This document shows, piece after piece, positions 29,296 to 36,704 of a stretch of 64,000 nucleotides of DNA. The notes beneath the pieces are model-generated. The model did no database searches. It was not told the origin of the DNA and saw nothing but the letters and a program-made list of their open reading frames with translations. This DNA comes from Bacteroidales bacterium UBA1181 (GTDB lineage Bacteria > Bacteroidota > Bacteroidia > Bacteroidales > Paludibacteraceae). The DNA lies in contig DBYR01000021.1 of the NCBI GenBank assembly GCA_002310215.1, positions 1 through 64,000 of the forward strand. The letters are read 5' to 3'. Each line of letters opens with the position of its first letter. The stretch's first letter is position 1. The translations under genes and the position numbers were made by a program.

Positions 29296-29422
29296 AACGA
29301 AAAAAGAATTTAAACGTATCCTCATATTGAGGTGTGCAAAAATATACCTTTTTTCAGTACGAACAACAGTTTGAGCGAAAAAATATATGGATTTTTTTAA
29401 ATTCTTTTTCCCGCCCGCCCCA

Positions 29423-30199
29423 TTAGATATGGAAATCAGGGAAATAACGGAGATAATAATCTTCCTTCTGTAGCTTGCCGTCAAACACGGCTATCCCGTA
29501 TTTGAAGAGATCCAACGTGACCCGAACCTTATCCAGCGCCTGGATTCGCCTCCAGGCCTCCGTCATCGATTCGTTTTCATAGATCCCGCACACGACGAGC
29601 ACAGATTGCTCCCCCATCTTCGGCAAACAAATGTCCAGCCGCTTTTCGACATCCTCCGCCTCCCGGCAATCTCCCATATAGAGAAAATCCAAACTCTCCA
29701 TCGCATCCAAAACTTTCGGCAAGCGCTCCAAAGGGTCTCCCTCCTCCACTTTCACATTACGAAATCCGGCCTTCCTCACATATGAGGAGGCGAATTCCGC
29801 CAACACCTTCCGTCGCTCTATCGTGACGACATTGAGCTTGGAATCGGGCGCCGCCAGGTACATCGTGGTGATGCCTAGCCCCATCCCTGTCTCCACCACA
29901 TTCTTCGGCTTGAACTTGTTGACCAGGCGGAACATCACCTGGGCATGGGAGGGATCCATGGAGAGCCGCTTGACAAGGCTGGAGACCTTCACCTCCTCGC
30001 CATCCAAGGATAGGCTCTTGGAGGATGTCTGGTATATCTTCCGCACCTTCTCCACCAACCCGTACTTATAATACGGCAGCTTCTCCTCGATCACCTTGGT
30101 GACCAATTCGAAGACAAAGGGCGAATGGATGCCGTATCCCCGCCAATGACGGGAACAGAACAGATACCTTACGTAATTTTTGAGATAATGGATCGTCAT
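29423..30199 (-). CDS. Class I SAM-dependent methyltransferase
   Basis: This is a Rossmann-fold methyltransferase. The glycine-rich SAM motif is VVETGMGLGITTMYLA (about residues 101-116), followed by the acidic strand end VVTIERRKVLAEFASSYV and an aspartate-bearing strand FLYMGD. It is related to O-methyltransferases, but the substrate is unknown. The N-terminus TIHYLKNYVRYLFCSRHWRGYGIHSPFVF is well conserved in Bacteroidetes proteins of this type. The ATG at 30199 was chosen; an in-frame upstream codon at 30235 would run through the efp terminator hairpin. The start lies just three bases past that terminator's T-run, so its transcription probably depends on readthrough or an unseen promoter. 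Confidence 0.8.
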   Translation of the reverse strand: MTIHYLKNYVRYLFCSRHWRGYGIHSPFVFELVTKVIEEKLPYYKYGLVEKVRKIYQTSSKSLSLDGEEVKVSSLVKRLSMDPSHAQVMFRLVNKFKPKNVVETGMGLGITTMYLAAPDSKLNVVTIERRKVLAEFASSYVRKAGFRNVKVEEGDPLERLPKVLDAMESLDFLYMGDCREAEDVEKRLDICLPKMGEQSVLVVCGIYENESMTEAWRRIQALDKVRVTLDLFKYGIAVFDGKLQKEDYYLRYFPDFHI

Positions 30200-30201
30200 G
30201 T

Positions 30202-30238
30202 CAAATAAAAGAGGTGGAGACCCGAGAGTCCCCACCTC
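30202..30238 (-). terminator. Terminator of efp
   Basis: Minus-strand stem of 11 pairs (30228-30238 with 30211-30221, one G-U pair), six-base loop, then TTTTATTTG. It is located 23 bases past the efp stop and directly before the methyltransferase start. Confidence 0.85.
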
Positions 30239-30260
30239 ATGTATTAAGGTTACTTAGAGA

Positions 30261-30827
30261 CTACGCTTTCACACGCTCGATGTAAGAACCGTCGCGCGTA
30301 TCCACCAAGATGGTCTCGCCCTCGTTGATGAAAAGAGGCACTCGTACCGTGGCACCCGTCTCGACCGTAGCTGGCTTCAAGGTGTTCGTGGCGGTGTCGC
30401 CCTTCAGACCTGGCTCCGTGTATGTGATCTTCAACGGAGTCTTCACCGGCATCTCGGCGAAAAGAACGGATTCCGTGGAGGCGTCGAACACTACCTGTAC
30501 AATATCGCCTTCCTTCATGAACTCAACACCTGTGATCAAGTCATGCGCGATAGGCACCTGCTCGAAAGTCTCCTGGTTCATGAAGATGTAATCCTCACCC
30601 TCTTGATACAAATATTGGTGCTCGCGGCGCTCTACACGAACGTCCTCCAATTTCTCACCGATGTTGAAACGTTTCTCCACAACGAGTCCGTTGACAACGT
30701 TTTTCAACTTGGTACGCATAAAGGTGTTTCCCTTACCTGGCTTTACATGCAGGAACTCAATACAAAAATAGAGTTTTCCATCCATACGGATGCAAGTTCC
30801 GTTCTTGATGTCTTGTGCATTTATCAT
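30261..30827 (-). CDS. efp: Elongation factor P
   Basis: This translation factor relieves ribosome stalling at proline runs. Three OB/KOW-type domains fill the 188 residues. The tip loop reads HVKPGKGNTF, with Lys32 at the position corresponding to E. coli EF-P Lys34, so modification is possible though the modifying enzymes are not in the window. The C-terminal region has the family signature LKPATVETGATVRVPLFI near residue 150 and ends in YIERVKA. It is transcribed divergently from tyrS, with its own promoter 39 bases upstream and terminator. Confidence 0.97.
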   Translation of the reverse strand: MINAQDIKNGTCIRMDGKLYFCIEFLHVKPGKGNTFMRTKLKNVVNGLVVEKRFNIGEKLEDVRVERREHQYLYQEGEDYIFMNQETFEQVPIAHDLITGVEFMKEGDIVQVVFDASTESVLFAEMPVKTPLKITYTEPGLKGDTATNTLKPATVETGATVRVPLFINEGETILVDTRDGSYIERVKA

Positions 30828-30865
30828 ACTGATACAAAATTTTGATTACGACTTATAAATCACCG

Positions 30866-30898
30866 CGAATTTAGTTTAAAATCTGAAAAACACACAAT
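30866..30898 (-). promoter_or_regulatory. Promoter of efp
   Basis: The minus strand has ATTG (30895-30898), a 21-base spacer and TAAATTCG (30866-30873). Both boxes are one base off consensus, but the -7 box and its GCGG extension match the leuS promoter. The leader is about 30 bases. Confidence 0.55.
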
Positions 30899-30948
30899 AA
30901 AAGTTCACAAAAAGAGACAAAGTGGCTCTCGCTGGAAAAAGAATTGCT

Positions 30949-30956
30949 AACTTTGC
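30949..30956 (+). promoter_or_regulatory. -7 element of the tyrS promoter
   Basis: TAACTTTG matches TAnnTTTG exactly, followed by CA as at the metH and tRNA-Gln promoters. It lies 44 bases before the tyrS ATG. No clear TTTG stands at -33. Confidence 0.65.
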
Positions 30957-31000
30957 ACCCCATAACAATTCGTATCAAAAAACTATTAGAATCATATAAA

Positions 31001-32296
31001 ATGAATTTTGTCGAAGAACTTAAATGGCGTGGGATGATTCAGGACATGACCCCAGGCACTGAAGAACAACTGAAGAAAGAGATGACAACCGCTTACCTGG
31101 GCATCGACCCGACGGCAGACTCCCTGCACATCGGTCACCTGGTCGGAGTGATGATGCTTCGTCACTTCCAACGCAGCGGTCACAAGCCTATCGCCCTCAT
31201 CGGCGGTGCCACGGGTATGATCGGAGACCCTTCCGGAAAGTCGCAGGAGCGTGTCCTCATCGACGAGCCTAGGCTGCGCCACAACCAAGAGTGCATCAAA
31301 AAACAGTTGGAGAAATTCCTCGACTTCAACAGCAAGGCGGAGAACGCGGCCGAGCTGGTGAACAACTACGACTGGATGAAGGACTTCACCTTCCTCGATT
31401 TCATCAGGAACGTGGGCAAGCTCATCACGGTCAACTACATGATGTCGAAAGACTCCGTCAAGAGACGCTTCACGGGCGAGAACGGTGCGGACGGCATGTC
31501 CTTCACCGAGTTCTCCTACCAATTGCTCCAAGGATATGACTTCGTATACCTGAACAGCCACAAGAACTGCAAGCTGCAGTTGGGTGGCGCGGACCAATGG
31601 GGTAACATCACCACCGGAACGGAGATGATCCGCAAGGTGACCGGCAACGAGGCGTTCGCCCTCACCTGCCCGCTCATCACGAAGGCCGACGGCAAGAAGT
31701 TCGGAAAGACGGAGTCGGGCAACGTATGGTTGGACAAGCGATACACCTCGCCTTACAAGTTCTACCAATTCTGGCTGAACGTATCCGACGAGGACGCCGA
31801 GAAATACATCAAGATCTTCACTAGCCTCCCTCACGAGGAGATCGACGCTCTCATCCAAGAGCAGAAAGAGGCTCCGCACCTGCGTCCGCTCCAGAAGAGA
31901 CTGGCGAAGGAAATCACCATCATGGTGCACTCCGAGGAGGACTACAACGCTGCGGTAGAGGCCTCCAACATTCTGTTCGGAAACGCCACATCCGACGCAC
32001 TGAAGAAATTGGACGAGGAGACGCTCCTCTCCGTGTTCGAGGGCGTTCCGCAATTCGAGGTGTCGCTGGAGGAGATCAAGCAAGGCGTGAAAGTAGCCGA
32101 GCTCTTCACCGAGAAGGCAGCCATCTTCCCTTCGAAGGGTGAACTCAGGAAACTGGTTCAGGGCGGCGGCGTCTCCGTGAACAAAGAGAAGTTGGCGGAT
32201 TTCGACACCACCATCGACAGCGCATCCCTTCTGAACAACAAGTACATATTGGTTCAAAAAGGCAAGAAGAATTATTTCTTGTTGATCTGCAAATAA
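31001..32296 (+). CDS. tyrS: Tyrosine--tRNA ligase
   Basis: This cytoplasmic class Ic synthetase charges tRNA-Tyr. The HIGH motif appears in PTADSLHIGHLVG (about residues 38-50). Tyrosine-binding residues are in the QLLQGYDFVYL and QLGGADQWGNI segments. The KMSKS equivalent is KFGKTESGNVWLD. A C-terminal S4 domain ends the protein (GGVSVNKEKLADFDTTI to KGKKNYFLLICK). Length from the ATG at 31001 is 431 residues, standard for the TyrRS-S group. An upstream in-frame start at 30944 lies before the promoter element and is rejected. The gene is GC-richer and better codon-adapted than the neighbouring exported-protein genes. Confidence 0.97.
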   Translation: MNFVEELKWRGMIQDMTPGTEEQLKKEMTTAYLGIDPTADSLHIGHLVGVMMLRHFQRSGHKPIALIGGATGMIGDPSGKSQERVLIDEPRLRHNQECIKKQLEKFLDFNSKAENAAELVNNYDWMKDFTFLDFIRNVGKLITVNYMMSKDSVKRRFTGENGADGMSFTEFSYQLLQGYDFVYLNSHKNCKLQLGGADQWGNITTGTEMIRKVTGNEAFALTCPLITKADGKKFGKTESGNVWLDKRYTSPYKFYQFWLNVSDEDAEKYIKIFTSLPHEEIDALIQEQKEAPHLRPLQKRLAKEITIMVHSEEDYNAAVEASNILFGNATSDALKKLDEETLLSVFEGVPQFEVSLEEIKQGVKVAELFTEKAAIFPSKGELRKLVQGGGVSVNKEKLADFDTTIDSASLLNNKYILVQKGKKNYFLLICK

Positions 32297-32317
32297 CAGA
32301 AGAGAAAGCCTAATCAC

Positions 32318-32354
32318 AAGAATGGCTGAGCCTCAAGGAGACTCAGCCATTCTT
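32318..32354. terminator. Bidirectional hairpin between tyrS and the GLUG protein gene
   Basis: A perfect 13-bp stem (32318-32330 with 32342-32354) with an 11-base loop lies between convergent genes, 22 bases after tyrS and 39 after the opposing gene. It has no long T-run on either side, so it could act as an RNA 3'-end stabiliser as well as a terminator. Confidence 0.65.
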
Positions 32355-32392
32355 CGTATACAAAGGTGGTCTATGACCAACTATAATTCATT

Positions 32393-34726
32393 TCACCTCG
32401 CCACCACCTTGCACGGCGCGCCATTCACCACCAGCAAATAGGCGCCTGCGTCACGAACCGGAATCTCCGCACACGAGGAGGTTCCCTCCTTCTGCACCTT
32501 CTGGGAGAAGAGGATCCGCCCGTTCATGTCGGAAAGGAGCACACGTCCCTCCACATTGCAGACATATATGGTGCGGTCCACCACATAGACCAAAGGATTC
32601 GAAAGGTCATCGGAGGTTTGTTCGATACCCACATTCGTCTTGTAGTTGAAGTAAGTGTCTCCGTCGGTGTAGACGGTGAGGTGCGTGTTATCCAACACCG
32701 GATATGGGTCCACCGTGACAGGGGCAGGACGCATCGGGACAGGGCGCACCCGCACTTCGTTCAGGTTCTGGTAGAACGGTTGCGTGCCATCCGTCACACC
32801 CTTGTTCAACCGATAGCATACTTCACCATTGGCGAACTGCTCGGCGGACATGGCATGCACATCTACAGAGCCTGGATATGGCTCGAAAAAGCGTCCCTTC
32901 GCCACACAGCTGTCCAGATAATAACAATTGCTGAGATAAATGAACCTACCGTCGTTACAGTCGTAAGCTATAGGATCTACGCCCATCCCAGCAAGAACTC
33001 CCACGTTATAGCAATTATCCACATAAATAACATCACTCATAACACCATTATTCGAAAGGTATGTGGCAATACCGACACCTCCTCCTTTACCTGTCCCCTC
33101 AATTTCCCCCAGATTATAGCTATTTGAGATAAAGCAGGTATCCTGTTCCCAAGTACTACTATAGAACGTGACCAATCCTGAAGCGACATTCAGTGCAATA
33201 ACATCACCCGCATTCCAGCATCTATTCACTGAAACATTATCATCTTGGGCACAAGTAATACCTGAGCCCCAGTCATAACCCACAATCTTCGCCATATTAT
33301 AACATCCTTCAAACGAGCAAGAATGTGAATAACTTGCCAAAGAGGCAGCATCCTGAGACGAAAGCACATTCCCCGAGACATAGCAATTGGAGAATTTTGT
33401 GTTCGTCGCAGACCTCACAAAAGCAGCTGATATACATGAGTAAAGAAAGATATCCTCAATTCCAACATTCCTTAATTCACCTCCGACCATATATTCTATA
33501 AAACCACCTCCTTCAAGGGCACCACACAGCCCTCTTATCACGTGATTCTGTCCGTCAAAAATACCGGAATAACTGTCGATGAAACCATTTACAATCCACG
33601 TCAATGAATCTCCCCCTGGCCAAGGCACCGTACAATCTTGGTATCGCCTATCTCTCACTTCGTACCAAGTAACCGTAAATTGGTGACCCTCATTCAATAC
33701 GATATCGTTCATCAACCGCGCATTCAGCATCGGATGGCCGTCATTCACTATTCTAGCAAACTCGTAAAGATCATCAACCGTGTAGATCTCAAACCAATCA
33801 TTGATGAAACAAGTTGTGTCAATGAACCCACACTCTTTACAAACACAATGGTCAAAGACGTGTTGCAAAGTATCCGAAATCAAGTCGTTCGCAAAGTATT
33901 TTGAGCAAGGGAACGACGCATAGACCGTGTCGCCACCGAAAACAGGGTGTTTATCGACCCCTATCTTCTGGCCCCAGACATGCTCCGTCTGCCCATCCTG
34001 CAACTTATATGCCACTTCGCCATTCTCAAAAGAGACTCTCTTCTTAGAACCTACGGCTTCCGTGAAAGGCATGGAGTAACAATTATCGATTTCCGCATCC
34101 TCTCTAACCGAGCAGATACCATCTATTTTACCAGCAGAACTTATCTTATAAATGCTAAAGCAGTTGATGACAGAACTAGCGTTACACAAGGAACAGATTC
34201 CGCCTACTTCTCTTCCCCCACAATTGAGAGAACCGATATAGTAACAGTTACGGATCGTCGACGAAGCCCTGGAATGACCGCAAATACCGCCACACCTTCC
34301 TGACTCGGATGTCAAATAGGAATCTTCAAAGCCCAAGTTCCTCACCTCCGCTCCGACCATGTGCATAATGAAACCAGCCTTATCCGCCCCACTCACATAT
34401 AATCCCCTGATCACATGATTCTTTCCATCAAGCACACCTTCGAACCTATCAATGATGGTCCACGACCTGAATGACCCATCACTTCTCAGGTTACCCACAC
34501 TGTCCAGAACATTCTCGTTAATGACAATGTCATTCATTATGACCGCACATGCAGCCACATTAGCCTCGATGCTTGCATGAGAACCGTTGACGATGGATGC
34601 GAACTCATATAGCTCGTCCGCAGTGCTAATCTGGTAAGGATCTTCCGCCGTACCCGTTCCGTTCATGGCAAGCATCTTGCATCCAATACCCAGCATCAGA
34701 CATAAAAGCGTAATAACTCGTCTCAT
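32393..34726 (-). CDS. GLUG-repeat secreted protein with T9SS-like C-terminal sorting domain
   Basis: This is probably secreted or surface-attached through the T9SS. From the ATG at 34726 a signal peptide (MRRVITLLCLMLGIGCKMLA) precedes two related halves. Each begins with a YQISTADELYEFASIVN-type segment, then a SNIVRGL/FDGQNHVIRGL-type strand. GLUG-like repeats follow (VGGICSLCNASSVINC, GGICGHSRASSTIRNCYY, VGIATYLSNN) that form a beta-solenoid. The last 65 or so residues (VYVVDRTIYVCNVEGRVL, GAYLLVVNGAPCKVV) match the type A sorting domain pattern of beta-strands and a terminal Val/Lys strand. About 778 residues. It is unusually cysteine-rich for such proteins. Isolated gene with its own strong promoter. 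Ligand or role unknown; adhesin-like is a guess. Confidence 0.8.
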   Translation of the reverse strand: MRRVITLLCLMLGIGCKMLAMNGTGTAEDPYQISTADELYEFASIVNGSHASIEANVAACAVIMNDIVINENVLDSVGNLRSDGSFRSWTIIDRFEGVLDGKNHVIRGLYVSGADKAGFIMHMVGAEVRNLGFEDSYLTSESGRCGGICGHSRASSTIRNCYYIGSLNCGGREVGGICSLCNASSVINCFSIYKISSAGKIDGICSVREDAEIDNCYSMPFTEAVGSKKRVSFENGEVAYKLQDGQTEHVWGQKIGVDKHPVFGGDTVYASFPCSKYFANDLISDTLQHVFDHCVCKECGFIDTTCFINDWFEIYTVDDLYEFARIVNDGHPMLNARLMNDIVLNEGHQFTVTWYEVRDRRYQDCTVPWPGGDSLTWIVNGFIDSYSGIFDGQNHVIRGLCGALEGGGFIEYMVGGELRNVGIEDIFLYSCISAAFVRSATNTKFSNCYVSGNVLSSQDAASLASYSHSCSFEGCYNMAKIVGYDWGSGITCAQDDNVSVNRCWNAGDVIALNVASGLVTFYSSTWEQDTCFISNSYNLGEIEGTGKGGGVGIATYLSNNGVMSDVIYVDNCYNVGVLAGMGVDPIAYDCNDGRFIYLSNCYYLDSCVAKGRFFEPYPGSVDVHAMSAEQFANGEVCYRLNKGVTDGTQPFYQNLNEVRVRPVPMRPAPVTVDPYPVLDNTHLTVYTDGDTYFNYKTNVGIEQTSDDLSNPLVYVVDRTIYVCNVEGRVLLSDMNGRILFSQKVQKEGTSSCAEIPVRDAGAYLLVVNGAPCKVVAR

Positions 34727-34766
34727 ATTTCTAATAATTTGTAGTTTATAAACATGGCACATTCGA

Positions 34767-34797
34767 CAAATATAACAACTATTGTAAAAAAAACAAA
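34767..34797 (-). promoter_or_regulatory. Promoter of the GLUG protein gene
   Basis: The minus strand has TTTG (34794-34797), a 19-base spacer and TATATTTG (34767-34774), a full consensus match, 40 bases before the start codon. Confidence 0.75.
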
Positions 34798-34920
34798 AAA
34801 TTAATGAAATCATCCCTATGGGAGGACATGTGGCAGCAGGTCACATGGTGCGGAAAGGGCGCAAACACACGGCTCTTCCCCTAAAATCATCAGAACAGAA
34901 ATAAAAAAATCGTTTCAACG

Positions 34921-34951
34921 CTTGCAGGTTCAGAAAAATGGCGTATCTTTG
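34921..34951 (+). promoter_or_regulatory. Promoter of tRNA-Gln
   Basis: CTTG (34921-34924), a 19-base spacer and TATCTTTG (34944-34951). The -7 element is exact and lies 31 bases before the tRNA. Confidence 0.75.
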
Positions 34952-34982
34952 CACCGCTTTCGAAAAGAAGGCAAATGAGGAT

Positions 34983-35056
34983 TGTCTCATGGTGTAATGG
35001 TAGCACTACAGTTTTTGGTACTGTCTGTCGAGGTTCGAATCCTCGTGAGACAACCA
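34983..35056 (+). tRNA. tRNA-Gln (anticodon TTG)
   Basis: A complete cloverleaf. The acceptor TGTCTCA pairs with TGAGACA, the D-arm is in ATGGTGTAATGGTAGCA, and the anticodon stem ACAGT/ACTGT closes loop TTTTGGT with anticodon TTG. The T-arm is CGAGGTTCGAATCCTCG. The discriminator base is A and a genomic CCA is encoded. It has its own promoter and terminator. Confidence 0.95.
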
Positions 35057-35064
35057 ATCCCAAA

Positions 35065-35100
35065 GGAGATTCTGAGTTTTCAGAGTCTCCTTTTTCTTTT
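35065..35100 (+). terminator. Terminator of tRNA-Gln
   Basis: An 11-pair stem (35065-35075 with 35080-35090, one G-U pair) closes a GTTT loop (35076-35079), followed by TTTTTCTTTT. It starts nine bases after the encoded CCA. Confidence 0.85.
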
Positions 35101-35113
35101 GGACGACAATTGG

Positions 35114-35202
35114 CAAATAACCAAATAGTAAATCGCAAATAACTAAATAGTAAATCAGCAAACGGTCAAATAGTAAATCGTAAATAGCTAAATAGTAAAT
35201 AT
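35114..35202. repeat. Four tandem AT-rich 22-23 bp repeats between the tRNA genes
   Basis: Units begin at 35114, 35136, 35159 and 35181 and are 22, 23, 22 and 22 bases long. All share the core AAATAGTAAAT; the 5' halves vary (CAAATAACC, CAAATAACT, CAAACGGTC, TAAATAGCT). There is no unique spacer and no coding potential. The last unit's first 20 bases recur exactly upstream of metH. They lie about 68 bases before the tRNA-Gly -7 box. Confidence 0.8.
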
Positions 35203-35245
35203 CTCACATGACAAGTGAATTTTCCAAGAAATAAAATCCCCACAC

Positions 35246-35277
35246 ATTGCCCTATTTCAAAAATATTACTACCTTTG
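35246..35277 (+). promoter_or_regulatory. Promoter of tRNA-Gly
   Basis: ATTG (35246-35249), a 20-base spacer and TACCTTTG (35270-35277). The -7 box is exact; it lies 42 bases before the tRNA. Confidence 0.7.
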
Positions 35278-35319
35278 TGTCACCAAAAAACGAGGGGATT
35301 GCAATAGGTTCCCGGTTTT

Positions 35320-35392
35320 GCGGTAATAGCTCAGTTGGTAGAGCACTAGCTTCCCAAGCTGGGGGTCGCGGGTTCGAGTCCCGTTTACCGCT
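35320..35392 (+). tRNA. tRNA-Gly (anticodon CCC)
   Basis: The acceptor GCGGTAA pairs with TTACCGC. The D-arm is in TAGCTCAGTTGGTAGAGCA, and the anticodon stem CTAGC/GCTGG closes loop TTCCCAA with anticodon CCC. The T-arm is CGCGGGTTCGAGTCCCG. The discriminator is T; CCA is not encoded, unlike the nearby tRNA-Gln. Confidence 0.94.
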
Positions 35393-35395
35393 CGA

Positions 35396-35430
35396 AGAGG
35401 ATATATCGGCAGGATGTATCCTCTTTTTTT
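35396..35430 (+). terminator. Terminator of tRNA-Gly
   Basis: A 12-pair stem (35396-35407 with 35413-35424, one wobble) with a five-base loop, then six T residues. It begins three bases after the tRNA. Confidence 0.85.
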
Positions 35431-35462
35431 GCCATCATATCCGACGTCAAATCCGTCTTGCC

Positions 35463-36224
35463 TCAAAAAACGAGACAATTGCTTTTACTGGCTTTTTGCT
35501 TCACCGACTTGATTAAATTCTTCTCCCTTTTCACACAATCGAGCACATAGAACTTCAGTTCATCGTCATGGAACTCCGTGATAAGGATCAACCCCTTACC
35601 GATAGGCTTCGAATCGAAAACGGACGATGACATCTCCATTAGGTTCTTCCCATCGTAATCAGAGACATAAAGAGAAGCATCGTCTGAAAAATCGAGCACC
35701 TTATCACCGTTTGTATCATGCTTGATAACAATATAGATGGCACAACTATCACGGAAAGAATGCTTGATTATATATTGCGAATTTGTCGGAAACAACTTAT
35801 GTTCCTCCTTATTACTGTTCACAAACAAGAAATTAGCATGTACACTTTTATTCCTGGCTTCAGTCGACCTAGAATATCTTGAGCGAGTCACATCCTTTTT
35901 CACACATAGAGATGAATCCAGCACATCAAACACATATACATCCTTGAGCATACGGTTAAATTCAATATACTCTTTCTCTTCCTCTTCCTTTACCCCACCC
36001 TCATTCTCCGCATTATTTTCAGCCTCAACGTCACTTGGCGACGACACATCGGCAGCATCCGTTTTCACAAACACAGCAGATTCGTCACGGGACGAAGACG
36101 AGGAGATAGCGTCAAAGATCGCACAACCAACTAACACACAAATAAATACAATCCCTGCGCATGCGCCCAAAAAGATTAACACATGATTTATCTTCCTAAT
36201 AAATTCAAAATTCAGCTTTCCCAT
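35463..36224 (-). CDS. Membrane-anchored hypothetical protein with an EF-hand-like loop
   Basis: I do not recognise the family. From the ATG at 36224 a short basic stretch precedes one hydrophobic helix (HVLIFLGACAGIVFICVLVGCAI, about residues 14-35), then a low-complexity Ser/Glu-rich linker to about residue 90. A globular domain follows, containing the calcium-loop-like sequence DTNGDKVLDFSDD (about residues 170-182). This matches the DxNxDxxxDxxD pattern of EF-hand/dockerin loops. It likely faces the periplasm. An in-frame ATG eight codons upstream (36248) is possible. The next upstream gene on this strand is 62 bases away, so co-transcription is possible. Confidence 0.6.
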   Translation of the reverse strand: MGKLNFEFIRKINHVLIFLGACAGIVFICVLVGCAIFDAISSSSSRDESAVFVKTDAADVSSPSDVEAENNAENEGGVKEEEEKEYIEFNRMLKDVYVFDVLDSSLCVKKDVTRSRYSRSTEARNKSVHANFLFVNSNKEEHKLFPTNSQYIIKHSFRDSCAIYIVIKHDTNGDKVLDFSDDASLYVSDYDGKNLMEMSSSVFDSKPIGKGLILITEFHDDELKFYVLDCVKREKNLIKSVKQKASKSNCLVF

Positions 36225-36286
36225 ATTATAACATTTGAGGACATTCAAAAATCAGCAGAATCCATGTATGAGTTGACCCGTCCTTC

Positions 36287-36589
36287 CTATTCCTTATTTA
36301 TCTTCCAAGCATCCGCCTTCGAGGTTCTGTGTGCCGAACACCCCATCTTCATGTCCAGCACCTCCTCCACGGAAGGGTCCAGTTCGATGATCTCCCCTAA
36401 AGAGAGTACGAGTGCATCTGCCTCCGTCACCTCCTCGTCACCCAGGAATTGCCAGTCACCATCAGCGTCATGGCACACATTTGTAATGACAGAATGTTTG
36501 CGGACGACATAGGTCGTCGTTATGACAGCCGCTTTCAGATCCAATGTTTGCTGCGGTTTGCGATGAAACAAGCTTGAAAATATTCCCAT
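36287..36589 (-). CDS. Small hypothetical protein of about 100 residues
   Basis: A cytoplasmic protein of unknown function. After a basic N-terminus (MGIFSSLFHRKPQQ) it has a compact core with ITNVCHDADGDWQFLGDEEV and an acidic helix ALVLSLGEIIELDPSVEEVLDM. The HDxDGDWQFL core resembles small uncharacterised bacterial proteins found scattered in many phyla, but I cannot name the family. There is no signal peptide or membrane segment. It is upstream of the EF-hand-like membrane protein in the same direction. Confidence 0.55.
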   Translation of the reverse strand: MGIFSSLFHRKPQQTLDLKAAVITTTYVVRKHSVITNVCHDADGDWQFLGDEEVTEADALVLSLGEIIELDPSVEEVLDMKMGCSAHRTSKADAWKINKE

Positions 36590-36661
36590 ATCGATTAAAG
36601 GTTAAAGATTTAAAATGAATAGTGACCTGACGAAGCATGGTTGCAGTACACATACGGCAAG

Positions 36662-36685
36662 AAAGGCCGCCTCACGGCAGCCTTT
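36662..36685 (-). terminator. Hairpin downstream of the FISUMP-like lipoprotein gene
   Basis: The minus strand folds into a 10-pair stem (36676-36685 with 36662-36671, one G-U) with a four-base loop. It is 20 bases past the stop. The following T-run is weak (TTCTTG), so termination strength is uncertain. Confidence 0.5.
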
Positions 36686-36704
36686 CATTTGTTCTTCATC
36701 CCTT

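Noticed and set aside
30992..32317. Long 441-residue open frame opposite tyrS
   Set aside because: It mirrors tyrS codon by codon with biased composition, has no start context or recognisable domain, and tyrS is unmistakable.
34890..35138. Small open frame on the minus strand spanning tRNA-Gln
   Set aside because: It overlaps the tRNA and its terminator, so it is chance coding.
35114..35202. Possible CRISPR array
   Set aside because: Units are tandem without unique spacers, vary in the 5' half and have no cas genes nearby.
34727..35462. Integration site or mobile element next to the tRNA genes
   Set aside because: No integrase, transposase or duplicated tRNA end is present; the AT repeats explain the odd composition.
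35247..35516. Small open frame spanning tRNA-Gly
   Set aside because: It covers the tRNA and terminator and has no product features.
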